NCBI GenBank assembly: GCA_038203095.1
Contig: JBBREH010000017.1
Location: forward strand, 1-28,404
DNA length: 28,404 bases
From: PALSA-1336 sp038203095
GTDB lineage: Bacteria > Patescibacteriota > Doudnabacteria > UBA920
Direction: 5' to 3'
Part shown: piece after piece, positions 14,622 through 21,976 of the stretch
How positions within the stretch are numbered: the first letter of the stretch is position 1
Layout: each line of letters opens with the position of its first letter
Position numbers and translations under genes: made by a program
The notes under the pieces: model-generated
The model's input: the letters and a program-made list of their open reading frames with translations, nothing else
What the model was told of the DNA's origin: nothing
Database searches by the model: none

Positions 14622-15044
14622 ATGACAATAGGAACAGGTGTTACCCCCCCTGAGTTTGTACAAGGAATGCCAGGCGTTTTAAGAGAGGGTGCGCCGGATA
14701 GTAAGCCGCATACTTTAAAGCAGGTCAATGAACAAATTAGGACAAGTTTGTCAGATTTGCACACATTATGCCCAGAACATAGCGATTTTAACTCTTTGAG
14801 AGACATGTTGGAACATTATTCCAAGCTATTAGAAAAAAAAGATGAGAACAAAGGTTATTTAAAAGCTCTTATTATTCAGCTGTCGAAGGAAACAGCTCAA
14901 CATAGGCAAATTGATTCTGGTGACAGTCTTGCAATGAGTAGCCCGCAGAAAATTAAAGAAAAAATTAAAGAAAATAATTTTAAATCTGGATTTTCAGACA
15001 AACTTACAGAGCTTGCAGCTTCAGTTGAAGCTTTAGTTGAGTAA
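14622..15044 (+). CDS. Unknown helical soluble protein
   Basis: The 140-residue protein has a disordered N-terminus (about 1-30) and charged helical remainder with possible coiled coil (LEHYSKLLEKKDENKGYLKA; KIKEKIKENNFKSG). It has one cysteine, no membrane segment and no recognised family. It ends before a terminator shared with the convergent protease gene. Confidence 0.65.
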   Translation: MTIGTGVTPPEFVQGMPGVLREGAPDSKPHTLKQVNEQIRTSLSDLHTLCPEHSDFNSLRDMLEHYSKLLEKKDENKGYLKALIIQLSKETAQHRQIDSGDSLAMSSPQKIKEKIKENNFKSGFSDKLTELAASVEALVE

Positions 15045-15157
15045 TGGCTTTCAGATATTTAATCGGCATAATAAGACAACAGGGCTTACCAAATTATGTC
15101 GACAGAATAACGACAATCCAATCTTTCCCAGGAGCTAAATATCCAAGAGTAAAAATC

Positions 15158-15192
15158 AAAACCCGCACTGCTTAAAAGCGCGGGTTTTGTTA
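15158..15192. terminator. Bidirectional terminator between convergent genes
   Basis: AAAACCCGC (15158-15166) and GCGGGTTTT (15180-15188) form a 9-bp stem with A and T runs on either side, ending the 14622 gene on plus and the protease gene on minus. Confidence 0.88.
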
Positions 15193-15204
15193 TTATTAAT
15201 ACCT

Positions 15205-16389
15205 TTAAAAGGCTCCAACGCCTTTGGGACTGCCAAGGCCGGTGGGGCCATCGTATTTGGTTTTGCCAACGCATAAATAATCCGCTCCGCAGTCACCATT
15301 TGACCCGCCCACGACATCGTGCAAATTGGATTTTGAGCCGAGGCCGTAGGGAAGACTATTAGCCTGCCGATTTGTTGGAATATTTCCGGACAGCGCGTAC
15401 ACTGCGGCAATTATCGGTGCGGCTAAAGAAGTGCCGCCCACTTTAAACCAGCCTTTTTGGCCTTTGGCACTGGTCGTGGAATAAATTGCCATGCCAGTTT
15501 GGGGATCCGCCACGGCGGAAACATCGGCCACGGTCCTGCCGGCGCACTTAGCGTCAGTTTGCCAATTAGGCTTGAGTTCAAATTTACTGCAACCGCTGCC
15601 CGCGTCGCTCCAGGCATTTTCATCGTGGTATTTTCCGTCAGCGGACAAATATAAAGAAGTTCCCCCAACAGCGGTCACGTATGGGGAGGCCGCCGGATAC
15701 TGGACGCCGTAGCCGCTGTCACCGGAAGAAACCGTAATAGCCACGCCGGGATGTTTAAAATGACTATCAGATAATTTTTCATCGGCAAATTCCGGTCCGC
15801 CGTAAGAATTAGAGATGGCATTAGCACCTTGGCTCACCGCGGTATCTACCGCGGCCATTAAATTTTTTAAATTGGGCGAGCTGGCTTCAACTAATAATAT
15901 AGAGCAGTTTTCGCACAGCGCGTGAACAGTTTCCACATCCAGTGCAATCTCCATTGCCCAGCCGCTGTTGGGCTTGGGTAAGGCGGATGAGCCCCGCTGG
16001 TTAACTTTGGTAAAACAGGGAACCGGTGATTTATTTATCGCGCCTTGGCAATCAGGCAATATTGGTAAATTAAACTGCCGGCTGTAAAAATCTAAGTCCG
16101 CATTAATTGTCGGGTCATTATATGCGTCGACAATCGCCACAATAAAATTCCGAGGCGCGCGGCCGGATAAGTTGTAAGCGCCCCGAATATCGTTCGGGTT
16201 AAAACCTTGCGGCTGTTGACTAACCAGCGGTTTGCCGCTGTTATCGGTTGCAACATAGGCATTACAGCTAGCTAAGCCAGCCTTTTTGGCAAGGCTACAA
16301 ACGCGGGAATGATGTAAAGTTTGCGCGTCTGATAGTGTTGGTGTAAATAAACCAAGAGTCAAAACCAGCGTAATTAATTTATTTGTCAT
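15205..16389 (-). CDS. Secreted sedolisin (S53) serine-carboxyl protease
   Basis: The 394-residue protein starts with a signal peptide (basic MTNK, hydrophobic core to about residue 17, then SDAQT). The S53 catalytic set is readable: Glu147 and Asp151 in MEIALDVE, the oxyanion Asp224 in SSGDSG, and the nucleophile Ser321 in GGTSLAAP. The C-terminal calcium site (DVVGGSNGDCG and YDGPTGLGSP) is present. The spacing is that of sedolisins rather than subtilisins. Only ~60 residues precede the catalytic domain, so the usual long S53 pro-domain is missing or very short. Several paired cysteines suggest an oxidised extracellular protein, which fits the VKOR gene nearby. It is transcribed from a near-consensus promoter. 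Confidence 0.93.
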   Translation of the reverse strand: MTNKLITLVLTLGLFTPTLSDAQTLHHSRVCSLAKKAGLASCNAYVATDNSGKPLVSQQPQGFNPNDIRGAYNLSGRAPRNFIVAIVDAYNDPTINADLDFYSRQFNLPILPDCQGAINKSPVPCFTKVNQRGSSALPKPNSGWAMEIALDVETVHALCENCSILLVEASSPNLKNLMAAVDTAVSQGANAISNSYGGPEFADEKLSDSHFKHPGVAITVSSGDSGYGVQYPAASPYVTAVGGTSLYLSADGKYHDENAWSDAGSGCSKFELKPNWQTDAKCAGRTVADVSAVADPQTGMAIYSTTSAKGQKGWFKVGGTSLAAPIIAAVYALSGNIPTNRQANSLPYGLGSKSNLHDVVGGSNGDCGADYLCVGKTKYDGPTGLGSPKGVGAF

Positions 16390-16431
16390 AGTTTGATTTT
16401 TAATTTCATAATTATTTCAATCTTTAAATAT

Positions 16432-16460
16432 ATATTAAACGAACGTTCACCTATTGTCAA
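16432..16460 (-). promoter_or_regulatory. Promoter of the S53 protease gene with GAACGTTC palindrome in the spacer
   Basis: On the minus strand TTGACA (16460-16455) and TAATAT (16437-16432) are separated by 17 bases. The palindrome GAACGTTC (16441-16448) lies between them, where a repressor would block RNA polymerase. Transcription should start near 16425, about 36 bases before the ATG. Confidence 0.85.
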
Positions 16461-16562
16461 CGGGAGTTATACACATTAGGAAAAAGTATTCCGTTAGAGG
16501 CAATCTGCCACGTAACAAGCGCATTATTTTAGGGACTTAATAGTGGGTTATTTATAGCAGAA

Positions 16563-16598
16563 TTATCACTTGACGCCATAGAGTGATAATGCTATTAT
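16563..16598 (+). promoter_or_regulatory. hrcA promoter overlapped by a variant CIRCE operator
   Basis: TTATCACTT (16563-16571), nine bases, GAGTGATAA (16581-16589) matches the CIRCE layout (TTAGCACTC-N9-GAGTGCTAA) with changed bases in both arms that keep the symmetry. The promoter TTGACG (16570-16575), 17 bases, TATTAT (16593-16598) overlaps it, so HrcA binding would exclude polymerase. Confidence 0.9.
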
Positions 16599-16612
16599 TA
16601 ACATACAAGTTT

Positions 16613-16630
16613 AAGTGATAGTAATCACTT
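16613..16630 (+). promoter_or_regulatory. Second inverted repeat with CIRCE-like half-sites
   Basis: AAGTGAT (16613-16619) and ATCACTT (16624-16630), four bases apart, reuse the CIRCE half-site in the opposite arrangement and end three bases before the hrcA ATG. It may be a second HrcA site or an mRNA hairpin hiding the start. Confidence 0.65.
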
Positions 16631-16633
16631 TGT

Positions 16634-17395
16634 ATGGAAAATCACGAAATTACCCAAAGACAAGCCAAAATTTTAGCCGCGATTGTTAAAGAGAATTGTG
16701 ACAGCGGCCAGCCGGTGGCCAGCGCCGATATTGTGGAAAAGTATGCTTTTGGTGTTTCTAGCCCCACAATTAGGAATGAAATGCAGGCCTTGGAAAAGAA
16801 CGGTTACATTAAGCAGCCGCACACTTCAGCCGGGCGTGTGCCCACGGACAAGGGCTTTAGGTATTTTGTGAACCAGTTGATGGACCGGGTTAAGCTTACT
16901 ATGAAAGAGCAGGAAAGCTTGAAATCGGAGATTTACAAACTCCAGTTAGTCCATATGGAAATGGGTAGACGTTTGGCCAAGGTTATATCGGAACATTCCG
17001 GCGCAGCCAGCTTTACTTTATTTCCGGAAGAAGTTTCCACTGTGGGACTATCTAACATTTTAAATAATCCCGCTTTGCCGGCAGAGGATGCGCGTGAAAT
17101 TGCCCAGTTTTTTGACCATTTAGATGAGCACGCGGAAAAAATGATGAAAGATTATCCCGTCCACGGCCAGGCCAAAACTTTTATAGGTAAGGAGATTCAG
17201 CTTTCAAAAAAATCCGATTACTCAATGATAGTTAGTGGTCTGTCCCTGCCATCGGGCAAAAAAGGCGTAATTGGACTTATTGGCCCCAAGAGCATGAAGT
17301 ACGAAAAGAATTTAAGTTTGATGGAATATATTACCAAGTTGTTGGGCGGGGGAGCGGCAGTGTTTATCCTTATGGCTGTTTCTACTAAGTGCTAA
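16634..17395 (+). CDS. hrcA: Heat-inducible transcription repressor HrcA, short form
   Basis: The N-terminal winged helix (about 1-75) is clear: TQRQAKILAAIVKENCDSGQPVASADIV, SSPTIRNEMQALEKNGYI and HTSAGRVPTDKGFRYFV are diagnostic for HrcA. The C-terminal GVIGLIGPKSMKYEKNLSLMEYI matches the family end. At 253 residues it is ~90 shorter than typical HrcA, the loss being in the middle where the GAF-like and inserted dimerisation regions lie. It should repress heat-shock genes through CIRCE, and the variant CIRCE in its own promoter indicates autoregulation. The shortened core may change how it senses chaperone state. It heads the cluster with grpE, dnaK and dnaJ. Confidence 0.95.
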   Translation: MENHEITQRQAKILAAIVKENCDSGQPVASADIVEKYAFGVSSPTIRNEMQALEKNGYIKQPHTSAGRVPTDKGFRYFVNQLMDRVKLTMKEQESLKSEIYKLQLVHMEMGRRLAKVISEHSGAASFTLFPEEVSTVGLSNILNNPALPAEDAREIAQFFDHLDEHAEKMMKDYPVHGQAKTFIGKEIQLSKKSDYSMIVSGLSLPSGKKGVIGLIGPKSMKYEKNLSLMEYITKLLGGGAAVFILMAVSTKC

Positions 17396-17474
17396 CTAGT
17401 ACAAAATGTGCTAAATGTGAAACAGAGAAAGCTATGATTGGTATTATACTCATTTATTATTTTAAAGAGGCGCT

Positions 17475-17798
17475 ATGGAGAAATTAATCCCATTATCACA
17501 GTGCTTGCAAGACTTAGCCGGAGGTGAGTCCAATGCATTTGGAGATCCGGTTTCTATGCACACAATTGCAGAGTGGCAAAAACATATTGAGCCGAAAGAT
17601 TTTTATGCGGAATCAAGGACAGGCATAATTAATGCCTTTGCACACCAGCATAAAGAGGCGGTTTATAGAATTTTGTCTATTGATAATAGCTTAGTCAACG
17701 ATGCAGAAGTGAGATTGGCGGCGGAGAATTATTTTCTAGAAGGAAGCGCTAAAGGTTGGGAAGTAGATGAAGAATTAAAAAAATTATTTTTACTTTAA
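17475..17798 (+). CDS. Unknown protein in the hrcA-grpE cluster
   Basis: The 107-residue soluble protein has no recognised domain. Two helical segments (AEWQKHIEPKDFYAESRTGIINAF; LAAENYFLEGSAKGWEVDEELKKLF) suggest an all-alpha fold. It has an AGAGG Shine-Dalgarno-like sequence before the ATG and ends two bases before grpE, so the two are probably cotranslated. A role in heat-shock control is suggested only by position. Confidence 0.75.
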   Translation: MEKLIPLSQCLQDLAGGESNAFGDPVSMHTIAEWQKHIEPKDFYAESRTGIINAFAHQHKEAVYRILSIDNSLVNDAEVRLAAENYFLEGSAKGWEVDEELKKLFLL

Positions 17799-17800
17799 AT

Positions 17801-18334
17801 ATGGACGAAGATATACAGCACAACAATCAGCAGGTATTGGAAGTTACTTCGGAACAGCTTCAAACCGATCTCGACAATGCTATGAATGGCTGGAAGCGCG
17901 CGGCCGCAGATTTTGAAAACTACAAGCGCCGCAAGGAAACAGAGAGTAAAGAACTGGTGGAATTTGCGCGCAAGGTCACTGTGGCTAAGCTTTTGCCGGC
18001 GCTGGACAGTTTGGAGCAAGCGCTAAAGCATATGCCGGAAATAAGTGAAAAGTTAAAAATTGAAAGTGAAAAGTTCTCAAAAGATTATCAGAATTGGCAG
18101 ACCGGAGTAAATGGAATTGTCATTCAACTGGATAAAACTTTAGGTGAATTGGGTGTAAAAAAAATTGAAGCTTTGGGAAAAAAGTTTGACCCGCATTTTC
18201 ACGAGGCAGTTCGCGAAGTGGAAAGTGAAAAAGACGACGGAATAGTTATTGAAGAGTTTCAAACCGGCTTTGAGTTAAATGGGAAAGTTATAAGGCCAAG
18301 CCAAGTTGTTATTAGTAAAAAGTCTAAAGTGTAG
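17801..18334 (+). CDS. grpE: GrpE nucleotide exchange factor
   Basis: The 177-residue protein shows the GrpE signature: a long N-terminal helix ending in GWKRAAADFENYKRRKETE, then FARKVTVAKLLPALDSLEQAL, and the C-terminal beta domain with FDPHFHEAV and GFELNGKVIRPSQVVI. It accelerates ADP release from DnaK. It starts two bases after the preceding unknown gene. The dnaK gene is not adjacent but lies over 1.2 kb away behind an unknown gene and a decayed stretch. Confidence 0.97.
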   Translation: MDEDIQHNNQQVLEVTSEQLQTDLDNAMNGWKRAAADFENYKRRKETESKELVEFARKVTVAKLLPALDSLEQALKHMPEISEKLKIESEKFSKDYQNWQTGVNGIVIQLDKTLGELGVKKIEALGKKFDPHFHEAVREVESEKDDGIVIEEFQTGFELNGKVIRPSQVVISKKSKV

Positions 18335-18337
18335 CGT

Positions 18338-18354
18338 GCCGATTTATCGGCTTT
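18338..18354 (+). terminator. Short hairpin after grpE, weak terminator
   Basis: GCCGAT/ATCGGC (18338-18343 with 18346-18351) followed only by TTTC. It may attenuate rather than end transcription. Confidence 0.4.
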
Positions 18355-18391
18355 CAAGTAAGCATTAATAAGTAGAAAGGCGTAGGCGTAT

Positions 18392-18685
18392 ATGACAATC
18401 AAGGATTTGTTTGAAGTTGGTGAAATAATGGAGGACGAAGACAAGAGCAAAAAAATTGTGGTTTTAGACGCGGACAATTGCGTAGTGGTAGGCAAACTGC
18501 TTAACAAGAACAAAATTATTCTGCAAATGAAACGCGTGGACGACTCCTCCACCGGCAACGTATTTGTTAGGCTAATGGATGACAAAAAAAGCGAATTCCA
18601 GACTTCCAAAAAATTATTGGCCAGTAAAAAAGTTTTGGGATTAACATTAAATCAATTTAAGAAGTTTAATGTAGAAGAGCTGTAG
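18392..18685 (+). CDS. Unknown protein between grpE and dnaK
   Basis: The 97-residue charged protein (MTIKDLFEVGEIMEDEDKSK start) has alternating beta-like and polar stretches and no recognised family. It stops at TAG (18683-18685). The same frame then stays open for another 45 codons to a TGA near 18823, reading VADLNADSDADHTRKLREIT and onward, which looks more protein-like than random. The TAG may therefore be a nonsense mutation in a longer ancestral gene, or the extension may be chance. Confidence 0.65.
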   Translation: MTIKDLFEVGEIMEDEDKSKKIVVLDADNCVVVGKLLNKNKIILQMKRVDDSSTGNVFVRLMDDKKSEFQTSKKLLASKKVLGLTLNQFKKFNVEEL

Positions 18686-19085
18686 GTCGCGGACCTAAAC
18701 GCCGATAGCGACGCGGATCACACGCGGAAACTCCGTGAGATTACTACCCCGGAATTTTTGTCCAAGGATACCATCAGCCAAAAATATCCCCGCAAGAGAC
18801 GGGCAGACAGGATTCAGAAATGAGGGAAATCAGTCGGTGACAAATTGACACCAACTGAAACGGTTACAAACTGTAACCAGTTGTCCTAATATTGCGGACA
18901 ACTGAACTGTACGAGAAAATCGTACAGTTGAAAACCAGTTGTACGGCGAAATCGTACAACTCAAATTATCGGTAACGCCAGAAAAACTCTGGAAAAACAA
19001 ACCGGAAAAAAAGTGGTGAGTGGAAGGAATTTTTTAGCGAAGATGAGGGAAGGAAAAAGATTAAAAAATTAAAGCGTAACATATA
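18686..19085. other. Non-coding stretch between grpE and dnaK with five consecutive hairpins
   Basis: No intact gene is present. The first ~138 bases continue the frame of the preceding gene past its stop. The core, 18831-18961, is five adjacent stem-loops (listed separately). An A-rich segment follows to the degraded gene at 19086. Confidence 0.6.
18831..18961. repeat. Array of five adjacent stem-loops
   Basis: Stems: H1 CAGT-GGTG-CA / TG-CACC-ACTG (18831-18857, two mismatches); H2 GGTTACA/TGTAACC (18862-18878); H3 AGTTGTCC/GGACAACT (18879-18903); H4 AACTGTACGA/TCGTACAGTT (18905-18929, loop GAAAA); H5 AGTTGTACGG/TCGTACAACT (18937-18961, one G-T pair, loop CGAAA). H4 and H5 share a GTAC-centred arm, and H3 and H5 share AGTTGT/ACAACT, so arms of neighbouring hairpins can exchange partners. 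No tandem direct repeat or CRISPR spacing is present. The function is unknown. Confidence 0.8.
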
Positions 19086-19455
19086 TGCCAGAACAAGAAG
19101 CGCCGGAAGTAAATCCAGAAAAAAATTTGAAACGGAGGTAATTAATCACGCTGATGGGCCGAGTTATAAGGTTTATTTTTCAACAGAAGCCGAGGCAGGG
19201 CAAGCCATCGTAGATTTTTGGAACACAAGAGCAGGATCCGAAATGACAGTTAGGGGTTTAAGATCGGGTATGCTTGATCCGCTAAATCCCAAGCATGCTA
19301 TTACTTCGGGCGACAGGACCAGAATAATTGTTTTGACTGCCAATGATTTAAAACAACATCCTGGTATGACATACAGTGTCTGGTTTAATGGAAATGAATA
19401 AGCCATTAAGACAGCGGGGACAGATGCTTTAAGAAGATTAGGTTTTATTAAATAA
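19086..19455 (+). pseudogene. Degraded gene of unknown function (one frameshift, one in-frame stop)
   Basis: ATG at 19086 reads MPEQEAPEVNPEKN and soon stops. If one base is added in the A7 run at 19119-19125, the frame continues as KKFETEVINHADGPSYKVYF, then about 70 more coherent residues to SVWFNGNE and TAA at 19399-19401. The same frame then carries on as AIKTAGTDALRRLGFIK to TAA at 19453-19455. The composition and low-complexity-free reading suggest a formerly real protein of ~120 residues. A sequencing error in the A7 run, -1 frameshifting at the A-rich site, or stop-codon readthrough would be alternatives to decay. No family was recognised. Confidence 0.65.
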
Positions 19456-19528
19456 TTTTTAAATATTAGAATTTGTTTCAAATTTAGTTATCAAAAATAT
19501 TATCAATTACTATCACCCTCACCTTAAT

Positions 19529-19547
19529 CCTCTCCCAGAGGGAGAGG
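19529..19547. repeat. CCTCTCCC/GGGAGAGG hairpin in the dnaK leader
   Basis: The stem CCTCTCCC (19529-19536), loop AGA, GGGAGAGG is preceded by TATCACCCTCACC. Palindromes of this CCCTCACCCTAA-type composition are common intergenic repeats in bacteria. The CCCTCACC theme recurs as the tandem array before dnaJ. Confidence 0.7.
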
Positions 19548-19576
19548 AGGACTGCAGGGAACAAGGAGAACAACAT

Positions 19577-21466
19577 ATGTCAAAAATAATAGGTATCGAT
19601 TTAGGAACATCTAACAGCGCCGCTTCTGTTATGGAGGCGGGGAAGGCGGTAATTATTCCGGCGGCGGAAGGGGCGAGTTTAGGCGGGAAAGCTTTTCCGT
19701 CTTATGTAGCTTTTACCAAGGAAGGTCAGCTTTTGGTTGGGGAACCGGCCAGAAGGCAGGCGGTGACGAATCCGGAGGGTACAGTTTTTGAAGCCAAGCG
19801 GAAAATGGGCACAAATTTTAAATATACAATTAACGGCAAAGATTATACACCGGAGCAAATTTCGGCCTTCATCTTGCAAAAAATAAAAAAAGACGCCGAG
19901 ACGTTTTTGGGCGCGCCGGTTACAAAGGCAGTTATTACAGTTCCGGCATACTTTGATGATAGCCAGCGTCAGGCTACAAAAAACGCAGGTGAAATTGCCG
20001 GTTTGGAAGTTGTGCGCGTAATTAACGAACCTACAGCCGCGGCATTCGCGTATGGCATAGACAAGAGCGGCGCCAAAGACCAAAAGATTTTGGTGTTTGA
20101 TTTGGGCGGTGGTACTCTGGACGTAACCATAATGGATTTTGGTGAAGTAGATGGCCAGGCGACTTTTGAAGTGCTATCTACCAGTGGTGACACAGCTTTG
20201 GGTGGCAAGGATATGGACAAGGCATTAATTGATTATTTAGTAGACAGCTTTAAAAAAGAAAGCGGCGTGGATGTTAGCGCCGACAAAATGGCTATGAACC
20301 GGGTAAGAGAAGCCGCGGAAAAAGCCAAGATTGAACTTTCTACTACTTTGGAAACCGATATCAATCTTCCCTTTATTACTGCGGACGCAAACGGGCCCAA
20401 GCATTTTGCCATGAAAATTACCCGGGCTAAAATGGAAGAACTAATTAAACCGCTAATTGAACGCATGCGAAAGCCTGTGGAGCAGGCACTTAACGACGCC
20501 AAGTTGACCCCGGCCACAATTAACAAAATTATTTTAATTGGCGGACCCACCAGAATGCCCGCGGTAAAAACTTTTGTAGAAACTTACGTGGGCAAGCAGG
20601 TGGAAGGTGGCATTGACCCAATGGAAGCCGTGGCCAAGGGCGCGGCCGTGCAGGCCGGAGTTTTGGGCGGCGACGTGCAGGGCAAGGAAATTTTGCTGCT
20701 TGATGTAACTCCGCTGACTTTGGGGCTTGAAACTTTGGGAGGTATACGCACTCCACTGATAGATCGTAATACTACAATTCCTACATCTAAGTCACAAATT
20801 TTTAGCACCGCGGCTGACAACCAAACATCGGTAGAAATTCATATTTTACAGGGCGAGCGCGAGTTTGCCAAAGATAACAAATCTTTGGGCAACTTTATTT
20901 TGGATGGTATCCCGCCGGCGCCGCGTGGTATTCCGCAAGTTGAAGTGACTTTAGACATAGACGCCAACGGTATTTTAACCGTAAGAGCTAAAGATAAAGC
21001 CACGGGCAAAGAACAACATATTACCATTCAGGGCTCATCCAATCTTTCCAAAGATGACGTGGAAAGAATGAAAAAAGAAGCCGAAAGTCACGCTGAGGAA
21101 GACCGAAAGCGTAAAGATACGGTGGATATGAGAAACCACGCCGACACTTTAATTGCCGTGAGCGAAAAAACTTTAAAAGACGCCGGGGATAAGGCCAAGG
21201 CCGAGGACAAAAAAGCCGTGGAAGATAAAATGGCTGAGCTGAAAGCCATAAAAGACAAAGACGATGTGGATGCGATTAAAAAAGCGGTTGATGCTTTGAG
21301 TGAAGCGGTGCAAAAGGTGGGAGCAGCAATGTATGAATCGACAAAATCGGATAAACCAGAAGATCAGAAGCCGGATACCGCTCCATCATCGACCGATGCT
21401 AATACATCAGCAGGTGATAAAGGGCCGGTAGACGCTGAGTTTAAAGAAGTGCCCAAGGATAAATAA
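19577..21466 (+). CDS. dnaK: DnaK (Hsp70) chaperone
   Basis: The complete 629-residue Hsp70 starts IIGIDLGTSNSAASVMEAG (phosphate loop 1) and contains VITVPAYFDDSQRQATKNAG, VINEPTAAAFAYG, FDLGGGTLDVTI and IILIGGPTRMPAV, followed by the substrate-binding domain (LLLDVTPLTLGLETLGGI) and a charged lid. The tail lacks the EEVD-like end of eukaryotes, as in bacteria. The start is supported by AAGGAG (19563-19568) eight bases upstream of the ATG, one of the clear Shine-Dalgarno sites here. No CIRCE is seen upstream. A weak TTGTTT/TATTAT pair (19473-19503, 19-base spacer) may be its promoter. Confidence 0.98.
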   Translation: MSKIIGIDLGTSNSAASVMEAGKAVIIPAAEGASLGGKAFPSYVAFTKEGQLLVGEPARRQAVTNPEGTVFEAKRKMGTNFKYTINGKDYTPEQISAFILQKIKKDAETFLGAPVTKAVITVPAYFDDSQRQATKNAGEIAGLEVVRVINEPTAAAFAYGIDKSGAKDQKILVFDLGGGTLDVTIMDFGEVDGQATFEVLSTSGDTALGGKDMDKALIDYLVDSFKKESGVDVSADKMAMNRVREAAEKAKIELSTTLETDINLPFITADANGPKHFAMKITRAKMEELIKPLIERMRKPVEQALNDAKLTPATINKIILIGGPTRMPAVKTFVETYVGKQVEGGIDPMEAVAKGAAVQAGVLGGDVQGKEILLLDVTPLTLGLETLGGIRTPLIDRNTTIPTSKSQIFSTAADNQTSVEIHILQGEREFAKDNKSLGNFILDGIPPAPRGIPQVEVTLDIDANGILTVRAKDKATGKEQHITIQGSSNLSKDDVERMKKEAESHAEEDRKRKDTVDMRNHADTLIAVSEKTLKDAGDKAKAEDKKAVEDKMAELKAIKDKDDVDAIKKAVDALSEAVQKVGAAMYESTKSDKPEDQKPDTAPSSTDANTSAGDKGPVDAEFKEVPKDK

Positions 21467-21593
21467 TTAATCGATCCGAATATAAAGAGTTATATTTGAA
21501 GGCTACTTATGTAGGCAACGGTTTAAAACGTTCTCTGCGGGAGTAGAATCTAATTTGGAGAATTGGGACGCATTCGGAGATTGGGATAACTAT

Positions 21594-21887
21594 ATGTCTG
21601 AACAAAAAAACGAGCAACAAATGCAGGTGAAAGCCAGCGATGAAGTCTTAAAAGGCGTGTATGCCAATATGCTACAGGTCGGTCATACTGGCGAAGAGTT
21701 TGTACTGGATTTTATGAATGCGCTGCCACCCACCGGACAACTGGTGAGTCGGGTAATCATTTCGCCTTCCCACGCCAAGCGTTTGGCCGGAGCTATGAAT
21801 GAAAATATTAAGCGCTACGAAGAGCAATTTGGTACCATTAGTCTGGCAGTCGTACCGGACAGAAACATCGGGTTTAAGACCGAGTAA
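21594..21887 (+). CDS. DUF3467 family protein
   Basis: From the ATG at 21594 the protein has 97 residues; a TTG frame extends to 21555 but adds only an unlikely WDAFGDWDNY stretch. The family signature is clear: YANMLQVGHTGEEFVLDFMNALPP, RVIISPSHAKRLAGAMNENIKRYEEQFG. The family has no defined function that I know of. It lies between dnaK and dnaJ, so it is probably co-expressed with the chaperones. Confidence 0.88.
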   Translation: MSEQKNEQQMQVKASDEVLKGVYANMLQVGHTGEEFVLDFMNALPPTGQLVSRVIISPSHAKRLAGAMNENIKRYEEQFGTISLAVVPDRNIGFKTE

Positions 21888-21925
21888 ATAAGGTAGAGAG
21901 CACAGGGTATAGAGTTGATAAGATC

Positions 21926-21974
21926 TCACCCCTCACCCCTCACCCCTCACCCCTCACCCCTCACCCCTCACCCC
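21926..21974 (+). repeat. Seven perfect tandem copies of TCACCCC before dnaJ
   Basis: Seven uninterrupted 7-base units run from 21926 to 21974, and dnaJ begins with ATG at 21977 after two bases. The array occupies the position of a ribosome-binding site and contains no purine-rich Shine-Dalgarno. Copy number could change by slippage. Confidence 0.97.
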
Positions 21975-21976
21975 CT

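Noticed and set aside
18831..18961. CRISPR array
   Set aside because: The units are hairpins of differing sequence without constant direct repeats and spacers; no cas gene is present.
18683..19401. Alternative genetic code with reassigned stops
   Set aside because: The crossed stops are of different types (TAG and TAA), and all clear genes in the window use TAA, TAG and TGA as normal ends.
21926..21974. CRISPR or minisatellite protein-coding repeat
   Set aside because: Units are 7 bases with no spacers, and the array stops before the dnaJ start codon.
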